Below the pieces are notes generated by a model. It saw only the letters and a list, made by a program, of their open reading frames with translations. It had not been told where the DNA came from and made no database searches. From a virus, in the IMG/VR virus record IMGVR_UViG_3300028840_006412, positions 1 through 41,967 of that record: a stretch of 41,967 nt of DNA; one strand, written 5' to 3'. Both the position numbers and the translations under genes were made by a program. Of the stretch, positions 31,151 to 39,546 are shown one piece after another. Each line of letters opens with the position of its first letter. The first letter of the stretch is position 1.

Positions 31151-32526
31151 TATCCCATTTCCCCCTCAGTGGCCGTTATCGACTGATCTAAAAAGTCCAG
31201 CAAAGTCCCCTCAGAGACCTCTTCGTAACTATAGAAATTCCCACTAAACACATCCAATGATTCGTCGACACCTGGAAATCCCCTGGCAAAAGCTTCACAA
31301 TCCATATCGGCCCCTCCAGCTTCCACTTTTAGATCCACCTTATTCAACATATAATTCCCGGTAAAATAGTCGCCCACCCCTGCTATTCCCACAAACATTC
31401 CAGGCAAAAGGTGAGGTAGTGCAAAAGCAGAGAAATCGACCAAAATGCCATGCCCCGCCTCCTGAGCCTCCCTATACGCAGACACTTGGGCTTCTATGAT
31501 GTCACTCGGCTCTTTCCCATCACGCGGAAAATAAAAGTGCCGACCTGCTTCATCTTCATTTTCCCGCTTAGCAATTATTGACTTAACCTTGACGTCGCCC
31601 ATATCCCGTGGGGGTTGACCATCCTCTGAGGGAGGCGCAGCCTGTGTCTTCTTCGCAGAAAAAGAGGGAGAAACATTTTTTGTATCGGTATCGGCAGAAA
31701 CAACTATACCTGAATCTGCCTCGGGATCATCATTGGGACCATTGGGCACAGTGCCTACCCCTTGAAAATCCTGAAGAAACAAAGTTCCCAAACTGGTAGG
31801 AGTAAAAGACATAAGCGGAAACTCGTTTTTCGCAATATCAATTTTGCCATACATGCGAAAATTCGCACTGGTCTTAATATCGTCATGATATGTTGCCGCT
31901 GGATCTGCAAAAATAAATTTTTGATTCTGAATCACTAATCGCAACCCTACCTTCTCTGCCTCCAATGTTAGGAATTGCAAATCAGTCCGTCCTCCCTGAA
32001 CAAATGAGTCCCGATAATACTCGGCAAGTGTTTCAACTGCCGAATTCCTTATTTTAAACTCCACCTCCATCCCGTATCGCTTAGCAATTGTTTCTGCAAT
32101 TGTTTTAAAATTCGTCGGACCATCAGCTGCCCAGTCCCGAAGACGTCCCAAACGATCAGCTTGAAACGCCAATGTGGTGGCTGGAATTGTTACAGTGATC
32201 TCCTCGCCAAAAGAAACCTCTGGTCGCAACATAAATCCATAGTGCCAATCAGACATTGCCCCACTAATATCCGAATACCCCCACCGTATTCCTAATGTAT
32301 TGCCGACATGAAACCATTCATTGTCTACAGAAATCAATTCAAGGGCCTTCTCATAAGGTGGAGCAAAAACAACAGACATTTCCGAGGCAATTCCACGTAC
32401 CAATGATATCTGTACACTCTGAAGATAAGGAATTGTATCTATCCCATTGATAACGTTAAGCGAAATGGCCCTTCCAGTCTTTGGATTAGCAATTTTCGCA
32501 TCGACAAAAACACTACGAAAGGCCAC
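31150..32526 (-). CDS. Baseplate hub protein, gpD/T4 gp27-like
   Basis: 458 aa, larger than P2 gpD (~390 aa). Family traits: N-terminal strand SLNVINGIDTIPYLQSVQIS, the LGIRWGYSDIS segment followed by ITVTIPATTLAFQADRLGRL, the helix KTIAETIAKRYGMEV, and LQFLTLEAEKVGLRLVIQN. These belong to the two barrel domains of late control D/gp27 proteins, which form the trimeric hub holding the spike. Insertions around residues 250-320 look unstructured (PNGPNDDPEADSG). One-base overlaps with the genes on both sides. Confidence 0.75.
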   Translation of the reverse strand: MAFRSVFVDAKIANPKTGRAISLNVINGIDTIPYLQSVQISLVRGIASEMSVVFAPPYEKALELISVDNEWFHVGNTLGIRWGYSDISGAMSDWHYGFMLRPEVSFGEEITVTIPATTLAFQADRLGRLRDWAADGPTNFKTIAETIAKRYGMEVEFKIRNSAVETLAEYYRDSFVQGGRTDLQFLTLEAEKVGLRLVIQNQKFIFADPAATYHDDIKTSANFRMYGKIDIAKNEFPLMSFTPTSLGTLFLQDFQGVGTVPNGPNDDPEADSGIVVSADTDTKNVSPSFSAKKTQAAPPSEDGQPPRDMGDVKVKSIIAKRENEDEAGRHFYFPRDGKEPSDIIEAQVSAYREAQEAGHGILVDFSAFALPHLLPGMFVGIAGVGDYFTGNYMLNKVDLKVEAGGADMDCEAFARGFPGVDESLDVFSGNFYSYEEVSEGTLLDFLDQSITATEGEMG

Positions 32527-32828
32527 TAGAATAACTCCCTGCGAACCTGCGTCACATCGGTAACGATAATTGATTGTCCCGGAATGAGCGCACTGGGCAA
32601 CAATCTGAGATCATTGCGGTGAGCCAAGACCCACCACCAATCATCCCTTTTGTAACGAGCATTAGCGATAGAATCGATTCGCTCAGGATCTGCAACAAGA
32701 TGCTGTTTATCCATACTGGAAGGAGTCAACTCTGGCAGATTCGGCCTGGTCCAAAACTCTACGCCATCAATGACGACTAATGTGGAATGTACCAACCTCG
32801 AACTCCCCCTTCTAATTCTAACCGTCAT
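32526..32828 (-). CDS. LysM-like baseplate/tail protein, P2 gpX/T4 gp53-like
   Basis: 100 aa. The core matches the small LysM tail proteins: IDSIANARYKRDDWWWVLAH followed by NDLRLLPSALIPGQSIIVTD, with the initial YKRDDWWWVLA helix and the LIPGQ turn characteristic of them. In P2 gpX-type proteins this fold binds the tail tube/hub rather than peptidoglycan. It lies between tape measure and hub, the normal place. The stop of the tape measure overlaps its start by four bases. Confidence 0.75.
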   Translation of the reverse strand: MTVRIRRGSSRLVHSTLVVIDGVEFWTRPNLPELTPSSMDKQHLVADPERIDSIANARYKRDDWWWVLAHRNDLRLLPSALIPGQSIIVTDVTQVRRELF

Positions 32829-35800
32829 TTCACCCCTCCTACCGCTCTGCCACTTCTAGCAGCCCCTGACAATGAAACCTGATCAACACTTTTGGCCAAG
32901 ACTTTTTTATCCACTTTTAGATAATTCTCTATCACAATTGGAGTCTTAATAAACCTTCCCAAATCTTCGGCTATACCTTCTTGTTTACGAATCACTTCCT
33001 CCAATGCTACCGCATCCTTCTTCTCCTGCTTCCTCTTTGCTCTTTCCTCAGCACTAGGTATATTTCTCCCCCCCCCCTTCGGTTTCGCCGCTGTTTCTTC
33101 CACCTCCTCAGTCGCAGTCATCCTAGTTTGCCCCCTCGCATGTTTAGCCCTAGCTCTTATCGCCTTATCAGCCTCGGCATAGGAAGCCGAACTATACTCG
33201 ACGACATCTCCTGTAAACTTGCTCCATGCCCCCCCTAAATTAGCTGCCGATTTATCAGCAATATCTTCAGCTGCTTTTCCAGCCTTACCAAGCCCACCCT
33301 CGACAGTATCAGAAATAAACGTTGCCGTTTCTCTCATACCTTCCCAAAGATCATGTGTCTCTTCATCGGACGCCTTCATTTTTTTTACATAGGCATCCGT
33401 AAAAGTTTTTTCTCCTCCCAAGAATTGACGCTGTTCTTTGCGTAGTTGTTTAACCGTATCAGAAATTTTGGCAAAAGTTTCCTCATCACCAAACTTTTTA
33501 ACAATATCACCAAGCCATGTAGGAGCTTGCTCTGTTCCAAACATGCCCTCAATAACTTCCGCAATCCAGCCTTTCAGTTTGAATCCGAGCCATTCAAATG
33601 GATACATTATCCAGCTCGCTAATTTGCTCATCCCCTTATGAACCATCTCACCAAAATCATAGATCTTACCTACAACATACCCAAGACCGCTATTGACCTT
33701 TTCACCAATCCACACCCAAAGCTGCGTCAATTTTGATCCTACCCATTTGAAAGAATCCCAAGCAGCATCTTTCAAGAACCCAAAAAACCCAACAATCGTA
33801 CTAATTTGCGCCTCAACAGTAGCAACAGTGTGTTGATAAAAATCACTCAGATCGTCGCTTGAAATACCCAACATCCTCCCTATTAAAGAGGGGAGGCCCA
33901 TAAACATAGAATCAATAGTAGACGTCACCCCCTTAAATGCTTCCTCGCTCTTAAGCGCCATCTTTTCTTGATCAGAAAGTATTTTTGAAGTGGATATTTC
34001 AGAAATAGTCTGCGCCCTAATAGAGACTTGATTAGCAGCTTCCATAGCTCCCATCAAAGCACCGATAGGAGCCATCATTTTACCAACCGCCTTCGCCCCT
34101 CCCAATGCTTTACCAAGCCCTGCCTTTCCCGCACCCAACATACCCTTTCCCGCTGCTCCTACGCCTAGACCAGACAGGGGGACACCCCCAAAAAAGGCTC
34201 CGGCCCCTCCCATCGGTGGCGTCATTACTCTACTAATACCGCTCCCAGCAATACCCATCATTTTGGCACGAAAAGATTTGGACAAAACAAGAAGCGTAGC
34301 AAACGTCCCCGTTACTAATTTAACAACATTCTTCAGCGTTCCACTGATAGATTCGGGATCAAAAACAGATTCCCACAGACCAGTTATGGCTCCCTTCACT
34401 GTCTTTTTAACAATATCTATTGCTCCCCTAAAGGCATCTTCTAACAAACGCTGTATTGATCCGACCGCACCTTGTTCTGCTTCCTCGCCAAATATCGATC
34501 CCCAGATCGCACCCCCAAGTGCAGATATACCTCTACCAATATATGTAAAAGCAGTTTTGACAATACCGGCCCAATCGACGTCTGCCAAAAACTTTCCTAT
34601 ACTACGAAGGACTTGTTCGCTCGTTCCCCACACGGTCCCCCATAATTCGCCCCATTTTATCTCTTTGAACTTATCCTTAATTACCTGTATCAACCCTTTG
34701 GTCTGAATATCTTCATAGGTACTTTTTAACCATGCATGCGTATCGGGAAAATTCTTTTTGAATTTTTTATTGTCGATAAATCGCTTCTCAAAAACTTCCT
34801 TAATTTTTTCTTTCATATTCGAGAACTGTTCAATAACTTTGTCTGGACCATCAGTCAGCAACTTGAAAACTAACCATAATCCACCACCGGCAATTGCAAA
34901 CTTACCCAGATCACTAAACCTCATTCCCATCGCCCCCAAAGCTGTCAGAACGGGCAATGCACTCGTTGCGATACCTCCTAATAGTGGAGCCAAAGAACTG
35001 AGGCCCGGAATAAGTGCAGAAAGACCTACGCGCTGCACAGCAAGCAGTCTTCTCGTTAATTCGCCAAGCGGACCTTTGTCTTTGGCAAAATCACTAATTA
35101 CTCCAAACGTAGTCTTAAAACCCCGCTTCATGTTCTTTTGCCAAGCCCGAATTTCTTTATTACTCAACCTAAAAAGCTGAGCCTTCATAGTCTGCATCAT
35201 CCGATCCCAAGCTTCCCCCGCCGTAATAGTCGATTTCCAGTGAGCATCAGCCACTTCCTTTAGGGTGCCCTTAGCTCCAGCAATTACACCGGGCATATTG
35301 GCCATCGTCTCACTCACCTTGTCCCAATTCCCCTTCACGGCCCAGGCTACATCAGCACCTAATGCACTATCCATCACATGAGCCATGCGCTCAAATGCAA
35401 TTCCCGTCTCTCCCCCCCTTGCCTTAGCCTCTCTTCCCATCTCCCTCAACATATCCATAAACTTAAGAGGATCGCCCTTGGTTATCATTTCAAAAACCTT
35501 ATTGACGTCTCCTCCCGTCTCCATCAGATTTTTGGCCACTTCTCCAAATTCTCCACCCATCCCAACGAACATCTGATGAATATTTTTTCGCTCTCCAATC
35601 AAGGTAGTAAACAGTGTACGCGCAATCTCTAAGCTCTGTTGCGCTCCTACACCAAGAGACTCCTGTAACCCACCACCTAGTTGAACAATAGACAGGGTTA
35701 GATTCTCTACCTCTTCTGGACTAAGCTGCTTTCCAAACGCAGCCATCTCATTGTTTATGGATTCAAAGATGGCGGGCCATGCCTGAAGGGCCTCTCGTCC

Positions 35801-36439
35801 AATATTGAATTCACGACCTACCGCAACTATCTTATCGGCCAGACTACCCACTGCCTCCTCGGTAAAACCAAACCCCTTTGTTAACCCGCCAGCTATGATA
35901 GCAAGCTGCTCCCCCTCCATATCAAATACAGACGTCACCTTGATTAGATCCTTAACTGCCCCACTTAATCCATCTGCTCCCAACACCTTGATAAGATCGA
36001 CATTTTGTTGCCGAAAGGCTGCCCAACTCTTTGCAGTCCCCTCCATATCTTCGGCCATACCAAATGCTGCACCCCCAATGATCTTGCGTGCCTCCTTCAT
36101 CTCTTTCTCAGAAATCTTCATCCCCGCAACCATCGCTGAAAACGACTTGTTGAAACCAGTAAACATCGATGAATATGCGGTGTCCAACTCGGGACTCATC
36201 GCCTTATCGATCATCCCCCCAATCGCCGTAGTGACGAGCCCAACCGTCTTCGCTCCCTGCTGCCCCATCCGTCCCAATCCCCGTCCAAGCTTACGTCCCA
36301 GAGTAGGAGCTAACCCACTAGCTTTCTTCAAACCACCCCACAGGTTATTAACCGTATCAGATAGGCCCTGTAATTTCTTTTCCGACCCGTCGTCTTCGGC
36401 CTCAATACCAATTCCGAGCCCTTCAAAATTACGTGCCAT
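32825..36439 (-). CDS. Tape measure protein
   Basis: 1204 aa. N-terminal region rich in helix (SEKKLQGLSDTVNNLWGGLK) with a phage-TMP-like segment around residues 75-330 (SSMFTGFNKSFSAMVAGMKI, GMAEDMEGTAKSWAAFRQQN). Central hydrophobic stretches (FAIAGGGLWLVFKLL; VTGTFATLLVLS; WAGIVKTAFTYIGRGISALGGAIW) are the likely membrane segments used during DNA ejection. The C-terminus is charged (RKQEKKDAVALEEVIRKQEG). Length sets the tail length: 1204 residues at about 1.5 A per residue give roughly 180 nm, an estimate from general knowledge. GGAG lies before the ATG at 36439. Confidence 0.8.
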   Translation of the reverse strand: MARNFEGLGIGIEAEDDGSEKKLQGLSDTVNNLWGGLKKASGLAPTLGRKLGRGLGRMGQQGAKTVGLVTTAIGGMIDKAMSPELDTAYSSMFTGFNKSFSAMVAGMKISEKEMKEARKIIGGAAFGMAEDMEGTAKSWAAFRQQNVDLIKVLGADGLSGAVKDLIKVTSVFDMEGEQLAIIAGGLTKGFGFTEEAVGSLADKIVAVGREFNIGREALQAWPAIFESINNEMAAFGKQLSPEEVENLTLSIVQLGGGLQESLGVGAQQSLEIARTLFTTLIGERKNIHQMFVGMGGEFGEVAKNLMETGGDVNKVFEMITKGDPLKFMDMLREMGREAKARGGETGIAFERMAHVMDSALGADVAWAVKGNWDKVSETMANMPGVIAGAKGTLKEVADAHWKSTITAGEAWDRMMQTMKAQLFRLSNKEIRAWQKNMKRGFKTTFGVISDFAKDKGPLGELTRRLLAVQRVGLSALIPGLSSLAPLLGGIATSALPVLTALGAMGMRFSDLGKFAIAGGGLWLVFKLLTDGPDKVIEQFSNMKEKIKEVFEKRFIDNKKFKKNFPDTHAWLKSTYEDIQTKGLIQVIKDKFKEIKWGELWGTVWGTSEQVLRSIGKFLADVDWAGIVKTAFTYIGRGISALGGAIWGSIFGEEAEQGAVGSIQRLLEDAFRGAIDIVKKTVKGAITGLWESVFDPESISGTLKNVVKLVTGTFATLLVLSKSFRAKMMGIAGSGISRVMTPPMGGAGAFFGGVPLSGLGVGAAGKGMLGAGKAGLGKALGGAKAVGKMMAPIGALMGAMEAANQVSIRAQTISEISTSKILSDQEKMALKSEEAFKGVTSTIDSMFMGLPSLIGRMLGISSDDLSDFYQHTVATVEAQISTIVGFFGFLKDAAWDSFKWVGSKLTQLWVWIGEKVNSGLGYVVGKIYDFGEMVHKGMSKLASWIMYPFEWLGFKLKGWIAEVIEGMFGTEQAPTWLGDIVKKFGDEETFAKISDTVKQLRKEQRQFLGGEKTFTDAYVKKMKASDEETHDLWEGMRETATFISDTVEGGLGKAGKAAEDIADKSAANLGGAWSKFTGDVVEYSSASYAEADKAIRARAKHARGQTRMTATEEVEETAAKPKGGGRNIPSAEERAKRKQEKKDAVALEEVIRKQEGIAEDLGRFIKTPIVIENYLKVDKKVLAKSVDQVSLSGAARSGRAVGGVK

Positions 36440-36805
36440 CTATAACTCCGTTGCTCCGTGCCTTTTCAATATTACCCAAACAACGAAATTGAATCCAGAC
36501 ATTAAGAGCCCATCTGCAACGACGTCTATCGGAAATGACAAAGACATATATTCATTTATAAAACTACCAGAGATAAGTGACAAGAAAACACCGATCCAAA
36601 ACCCTACACAGGCATGGCATCTCACTAGGCGACCCAGATATGAGGTACGAAACCCAACACTACGCCCTCTCTTCTTCTGTACCATCTCGTAAAAATCATG
36701 ATCGGATAGGCCCGAAACGGCCCTCCTCAACCAATGAAAAACGTGGAGAAAAACCACCGCATTGGTAATCGAAAAACCTATAGACAAGAAGAGAAAAAGC
36801 TTCAT
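36440..36805 (-). CDS. Small membrane protein with RCHACVGFW motif, 121 aa
   Basis: The sequence has at least three hydrophobic segments: LFLFLSIGFSITNAVVFLHV (3-22), CVGFWIGVFLSLISGSF (66-82) and DVVADGLLMSGFNFVVWVIL (94-113). Between them lies LGRLVRCHACVGFW, a CxxC preceding a membrane span, as in DUF1360-type phage and bacterial membrane proteins. It sits between the tape measure and the chaperone, where a membrane protein is unusual. ATGA overlaps the 21-residue ORF upstream. Possibly superinfection exclusion or membrane priming for assembly; nothing proves either. Confidence 0.55.
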   Translation of the reverse strand: MKLFLFLSIGFSITNAVVFLHVFHWLRRAVSGLSDHDFYEMVQKKRGRSVGFRTSYLGRLVRCHACVGFWIGVFLSLISGSFINEYMSLSFPIDVVADGLLMSGFNFVVWVILKRHGATEL

Positions 36806-36867
36806 CTGAAACAGCTACCGGCACAACAATTCCTAACCACTGGCAACATCCACTTTTTTCTCAACAT
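36802..36867 (-). CDS. 21-residue ORF with strong ribosome binding site
   Basis: Starts at 36867 with AAGGAG six bases upstream and ends TGA at 36802, overlapping the next ATG by three bases (ATGA). The peptide is basic with a Cys-Cys-x4-Cys ending (RNCCAGSCFR). The strong ribosome binding site and the ATGA coupling argue that it is translated, or that it serves to raise translation of the membrane protein. No family is known to me. Confidence 0.4.
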   Translation of the reverse strand: MLRKKWMLPVVRNCCAGSCFR

Positions 36868-36880
36868 GGCCTTCTCCTTA

Positions 36881-36994
36881 CTATGATTTATTCAATCTCG
36901 CTATGTATTCGAGATGTTCCTGGATCGCTCTGTGTCTACGCGAAGACGGCATTGACATCGCACTTTCATAAGGAAGATGTAATTCGCTCATCAT
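36881..36994 (-). CDS. Frameshift extension of the tail assembly chaperone (-1 frame)
   Basis: 37 codons from ATG 36994 (or 36991) to TAG 36881, in the -1 frame relative to the chaperone. The reading frame is open back through the slippery site at 37039-37045, so slippage would make one 313-aa fusion (261 residues from the chaperone plus 52). The segment ends in LHLPYESAMSMPSSRRHRAI QEHLEYIARLNK, a helical, LPY/MP-containing form like the C-terminal extensions of other myovirus chaperones. A weak independent start (AAGGAAG eight bases upstream of the ATG) is possible too. Confidence 0.6.
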   Translation of the reverse strand: MMSELHLPYESAMSMPSSRRHRAIQEHLEYIARLNKS

Positions 36995-37011
36995 ATAAAA
37001 CACTTCCTTCT

Positions 37012-37821
37012 CTAGTCTTCTGACGTCTCCGAAGGGGCGAAAAAATTGACACCTCCAATTGCGAGAAGCACCCTAAATTCATGTTCACATTCTCTACATA
37101 TAACATCAAACTCTGTCTCTATCCCGCCCTCCTGGTCAAATAGCTTCCTGATCTCGACACGTTCCTTATATGAAAGTGCTTGCAAATTCTCTATCGTAGC
37201 GGGCTCATCGTTTACCGTCTGGACACGAATCAGAAGCGCAGCCGTCGCTTTATTTTTCGACGTTTTCTTCTTCTCATGCGTCAACTCCATATCGCCAGTC
37301 ATCATGGCCCACGTGATACGTGTCCCCCTGCTTGTCGTATACTCCCTCACCGCCTTAGTCAGATCACCCTCGGCTGGAAGAGCTTTAAAATCAGACAGGC
37401 TTAGCCGTACCGTCCATGAGAAAGGCTGTCCATCATCGGTTGTACAATTTGGACATTTCACTATTTGTCTCAACTCGTCACCAACAGTTACCTCTCTGAT
37501 ACGAAGAGCACAAACCAACAGATCCGACATGAGCATCTGAGGAGCAGCTTTGATTAATGCTGATCGATCAACAATCGAATGCCCCTCATCATCGGAAAGA
37601 GACGTCAAACAACTCCCCACGAGCCGATGCATTCGCTTAGTAAAAGATACCTTGTCATCGGCTATAATGTCCTCTTCCAAACCGCTCATCTCTCGCAAAA
37701 TAGCAGTACCTAGTACATGCACCCCATCGCTATCCTGTAACAGATAGCCACGAGGCAGTTTTGCCTCAATACTGGGAACCTTCGCATCATCAATTGTCTT
37801 AGTATCCAGAACCGACATCAT
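37012..37821 (-). CDS. Tail assembly chaperone-type protein (0-frame product)
   Basis: 269 aa. N-terminal region PRGYLLQDSDGVHVLGTAIL REMSGLEEDIIADDK and the pattern SDLLVCALRIREVTVGDELR match the T4 gp26/chaperone-type proteins placed before the tape measure. A zinc site is suggested by KCPNC (about 121-125) and CRECEHEF near the C-terminus. The start at 37821 has AAAGGAGG upstream; ATGA overlaps the ribbon-helix-helix gene. Proteins of this position assist tape measure and tube assembly and are not in the finished tail. A T-TTT-TTC heptamer near the end suggests -1 frameshifting into the next frame. Confidence 0.7.
   Translation of the reverse strand: MMSVLDTKTIDDAKVPSIEAKLPRGYLLQDSDGVHVLGTAILREMSGLEEDIIADDKVSFTKRMHRLVGSCLTSLSDDEGHSIVDRSALIKAAPQMLMSDLLVCALRIREVTVGDELRQIVKCPNCTTDDGQPFSWTVRLSLSDFKALPAEGDLTKAVREYTTSRGTRITWAMMTGDMELTHEKKKTSKNKATAALLIRVQTVNDEPATIENLQALSYKERVEIRKLFDQEGGIETEFDVICRECEHEFRVLLAIGGVNFFAPSETSED
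37039..37045 (-). promoter_or_regulatory. -1 programmed frameshift site TTTTTTC
   Basis: On the minus strand the codons AAT TTT TTC contain the heptamer T TTT TTC, the X-XXY-YYZ form of slippery sites. It lies 27 bases before the 0-frame stop. The -1 frame is open for 52 codons and includes the 37-codon ORF. GGAGGT five bases upstream may act as a stimulator; a short CTTC/GAAG stem lies just downstream. Frameshifting at this place is standard in tail chaperone genes before the tape measure. Confidence 0.6.
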
Positions 37822-38009
37822 CGCCCTCCTTTTTCAACAGAACTACTATCCCTGAGATAGGACGCTATGAGCTGTCGAATAATATCGCTCACACTCCTGC
37901 CCTCATACTCAGCTAACTGTTTGAGTTCATCATGTTGGTGCCGGGGCAACCACATATTCACTCTCACCTTGCTATTCCTATTAGATTTTACCTCTTGATC
38001 CTGCCCCAT
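37818..38009 (-). CDS. Ribbon-helix-helix (Arc/CopG-type) protein, 63 aa
   Basis: The start at 38009 has AAAGGAGG upstream; the frame to 38069 runs into the promoter-like gap. A basic strand (SKVRVNMWLPR) is followed by helices HQHDELKQLAEYEGRSVSDI and IRQLIASYLRDS, the typical Arc/CopG arrangement with the GRSVSDIIR turn between helices. It would bind DNA as a dimer or tetramer. It is cotranslated with the chaperone (ATGA). Possible roles are late-gene control or genome organisation. Confidence 0.65.
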   Translation of the reverse strand: MGQDQEVKSNRNSKVRVNMWLPRHQHDELKQLAEYEGRSVSDIIRQLIASYLRDSSSVEKGGR

Positions 38010-38102
38010 CTTGTATCCTCCTTTGTCTGTATCCTTGGGTGATGACAGAAGTATACTAGACGTCAACAAGGTGGATCAAGGAATTGTTTTAAAAAAAATC
38101 AA

Positions 38103-38300
38103 TCAAACCTTGGGAGGAAGAGGAGGCCCCATTTTGGAGAATTTCTTGGCCAACCGTTTCTTAGATCGCGTCAGCTTGTCCACAATGCCGCTCAGCGTCG
38201 TTGGAAAAGCTCTTCGGTAGACGGCAAAGGGCTTAACAAGAGGGGGCACAGCGCCCGATGTGGTGATTTCTGCGAGATATGCTCTTTTCCGTAGTCCCAT
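38103..38300 (-). CDS. Putative packaged internal protein J (tagged), small basic
   Basis: 65 aa with the shared tag MGLRKRAYLAE followed by I. It is separate from the other nine tagged genes by 29 kb and lies in the tail operon right after a tail tube gene (TAGATG junction). The body is basic (YRRAFPTTLSGIVDKLTRSK, KRLAKKFSKMGPPLPPKV), suggesting DNA binding. Its codons differ from those of the cluster (CGG AAA AGA instead of AGA CGT CGN), so this copy of the tag has probably evolved separately or is older. A poly-T run of eight follows its stop. Confidence 0.55.
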   Translation of the reverse strand: MGLRKRAYLAEITTSGAVPPLVKPFAVYRRAFPTTLSGIVDKLTRSKKRLAKKFSKMGPPLPPKV

Positions 38301-39008
38301 CTATGCCCCCACTCCAAATTGCTCAAAATGAGAATATGCCAAATCTAACTCCTCAATACTTACGGCTGTTGTATCTGCATCAAAATCACTACCTGGTTTA
38401 TACCGGGTCGGCAAGCATCCAAACAGCATATAGGCTTTACCTGGTATAGAAGTAATCCCCAGATCTAAAAGCCCCTGTGTCAGTGACGACTGCAACCCTG
38501 AAGCTTCGGACAAGCCAGCATAGGGGAGGAGCGCTAATCCCCTCGCCATATCCAGCCCCCTCGCTGAATCCATAGCCTCTAAAAGACCCTCTGCAGAAAG
38601 CCCAGTCAGATGTAACAAGATCATATTCCTGCGCTTGCCAGGAATTTTGATATCGCCAAACAAACCAAGCGTTGACGCCTGAGTTAAAAATCCGGCCACG
38701 CTTTCTTTGCCTGAAGCGCTAGTCCCCTTGACACACGCCATGGTCCATCGCCAAAAATCACTATTAAAAGGAGTCGATCCTCTCGAAAGAGTAATAGTAT
38801 TGGTAGAAGCTTTTTTTAACACGTGATGAACAAAATCACTAGTTCCCTCCTGGATCTCCTCTGTCTCGATAGAAATCTCAGGTATGGTGATTGAAGAAAA
38901 ACCTACATTGGGAACTAATACAAAGGGAGGGAAAGAAAAAGATGGATCTACATCTATAAGATGGAATTGGTGAACTCGAAGTTCATCGCTAAAAATACTG
39001 CGAGACAT
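38301..39008 (-). CDS. Tail tube protein, T4 gp19-like (paralogue 1)
   Basis: 235 aa. Family pattern: an N-terminal strand, FSSITIPEISIETEEIQEGT, then HHVLKKASTNTITLSRGSTP and the NSDFWRWTMAC segment. gp19-type proteins stack in rings to form the inner tube. Here the extended loop around residues 120-185 (AEGLLEAMDSARGLDMARGL) is longer than usual. Two tube-like genes lie side by side, suggesting a mixed tube or one end-cap variant. Confidence 0.75.
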   Translation of the reverse strand: MSRSIFSDELRVHQFHLIDVDPSFSFPPFVLVPNVGFSSITIPEISIETEEIQEGTSDFVHHVLKKASTNTITLSRGSTPFNSDFWRWTMACVKGTSASGKESVAGFLTQASTLGLFGDIKIPGKRRNMILLHLTGLSAEGLLEAMDSARGLDMARGLALLPYAGLSEASGLQSSLTQGLLDLGITSIPGKAYMLFGCLPTRYKPGSDFDADTTAVSIEELDLAYSHFEQFGVGA

Positions 39009-39518
39009 TTAGGCAGAAGGCTTGGTTGTCAACTCTACTTCTTCAACCTCAACCGTAATTTCCTGCATGTTGACGTCTGTAGCCGACGCATCGAGGTCTC
39101 CCATCGGCTTGACACTCGATGGAATACACTGTCTCCAAATCTCAGATCGAACAGCCTCGTCGTTCGCCACATCTGATCCGTCCTCCTCCTGATCATAGAC
39201 TCGAATCTCCAGATCGGTACGAAACGGCTTGCGACCCAAATATTTGTCAATCGCCCAGTCGTAAAACGTCGTATCACCTCTCAAGATGCCTCGCGTCATC
39301 GTTCCAGCTTCCCACGTGGGGGGTCCAAGAAACTTCCGCGCATATTTGCGAGATCCCGTTCGATGCTCCGCTGTTTCAAAGGTGAGGTTTGGAGTAGTGA
39401 CCGTATTAAATCCAGCAACTGGATTTTCATTGTCAAACACCCCTGCTCCACCGTCTATCTCAAAGACTCGAAAGCGAAAACTCTGAATCTCGTCTTGTGC
39501 TACTGACCTTACCGTCAT
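39009..39518 (-). CDS. Tail tube protein, T4 gp19-like (paralogue 2)
   Basis: 169 aa, the normal size of gp19-like tube subunits. Pattern: FRFRVFEIDGG, VAGFNTVTTPNLTFETAEHR, TGSRKYARKFLGPPTWEAGT, and ILRGDTTFYDWAIDKYLGRK, ending in EITVEVEEVELTTK. AAGGAGG lies before the ATG at 39518. It is directly downstream of the sheath, the usual position for the major tube protein, so this paralogue is the better candidate for the main tube. Confidence 0.75.
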   Translation of the reverse strand: MTVRSVAQDEIQSFRFRVFEIDGGAGVFDNENPVAGFNTVTTPNLTFETAEHRTGSRKYARKFLGPPTWEAGTMTRGILRGDTTFYDWAIDKYLGRKPFRTDLEIRVYDQEEDGSDVANDEAVRSEIWRQCIPSSVKPMGDLDASATDVNMQEITVEVEEVELTTKPSA

Positions 39519-39546
39519 AACCTATCCTCCTTACGTTCTCGACAAA

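Noticed and set aside
35805-36692. Plus-strand 295-aa frame
   Set aside because: Antisense to the tape measure gene; low-complexity Ser/Pro/Ile composition.
38090-38102. Run of eight T on the minus strand after the tagged gene J as a terminator
   Set aside because: I found no stable GC-rich stem before the T run.
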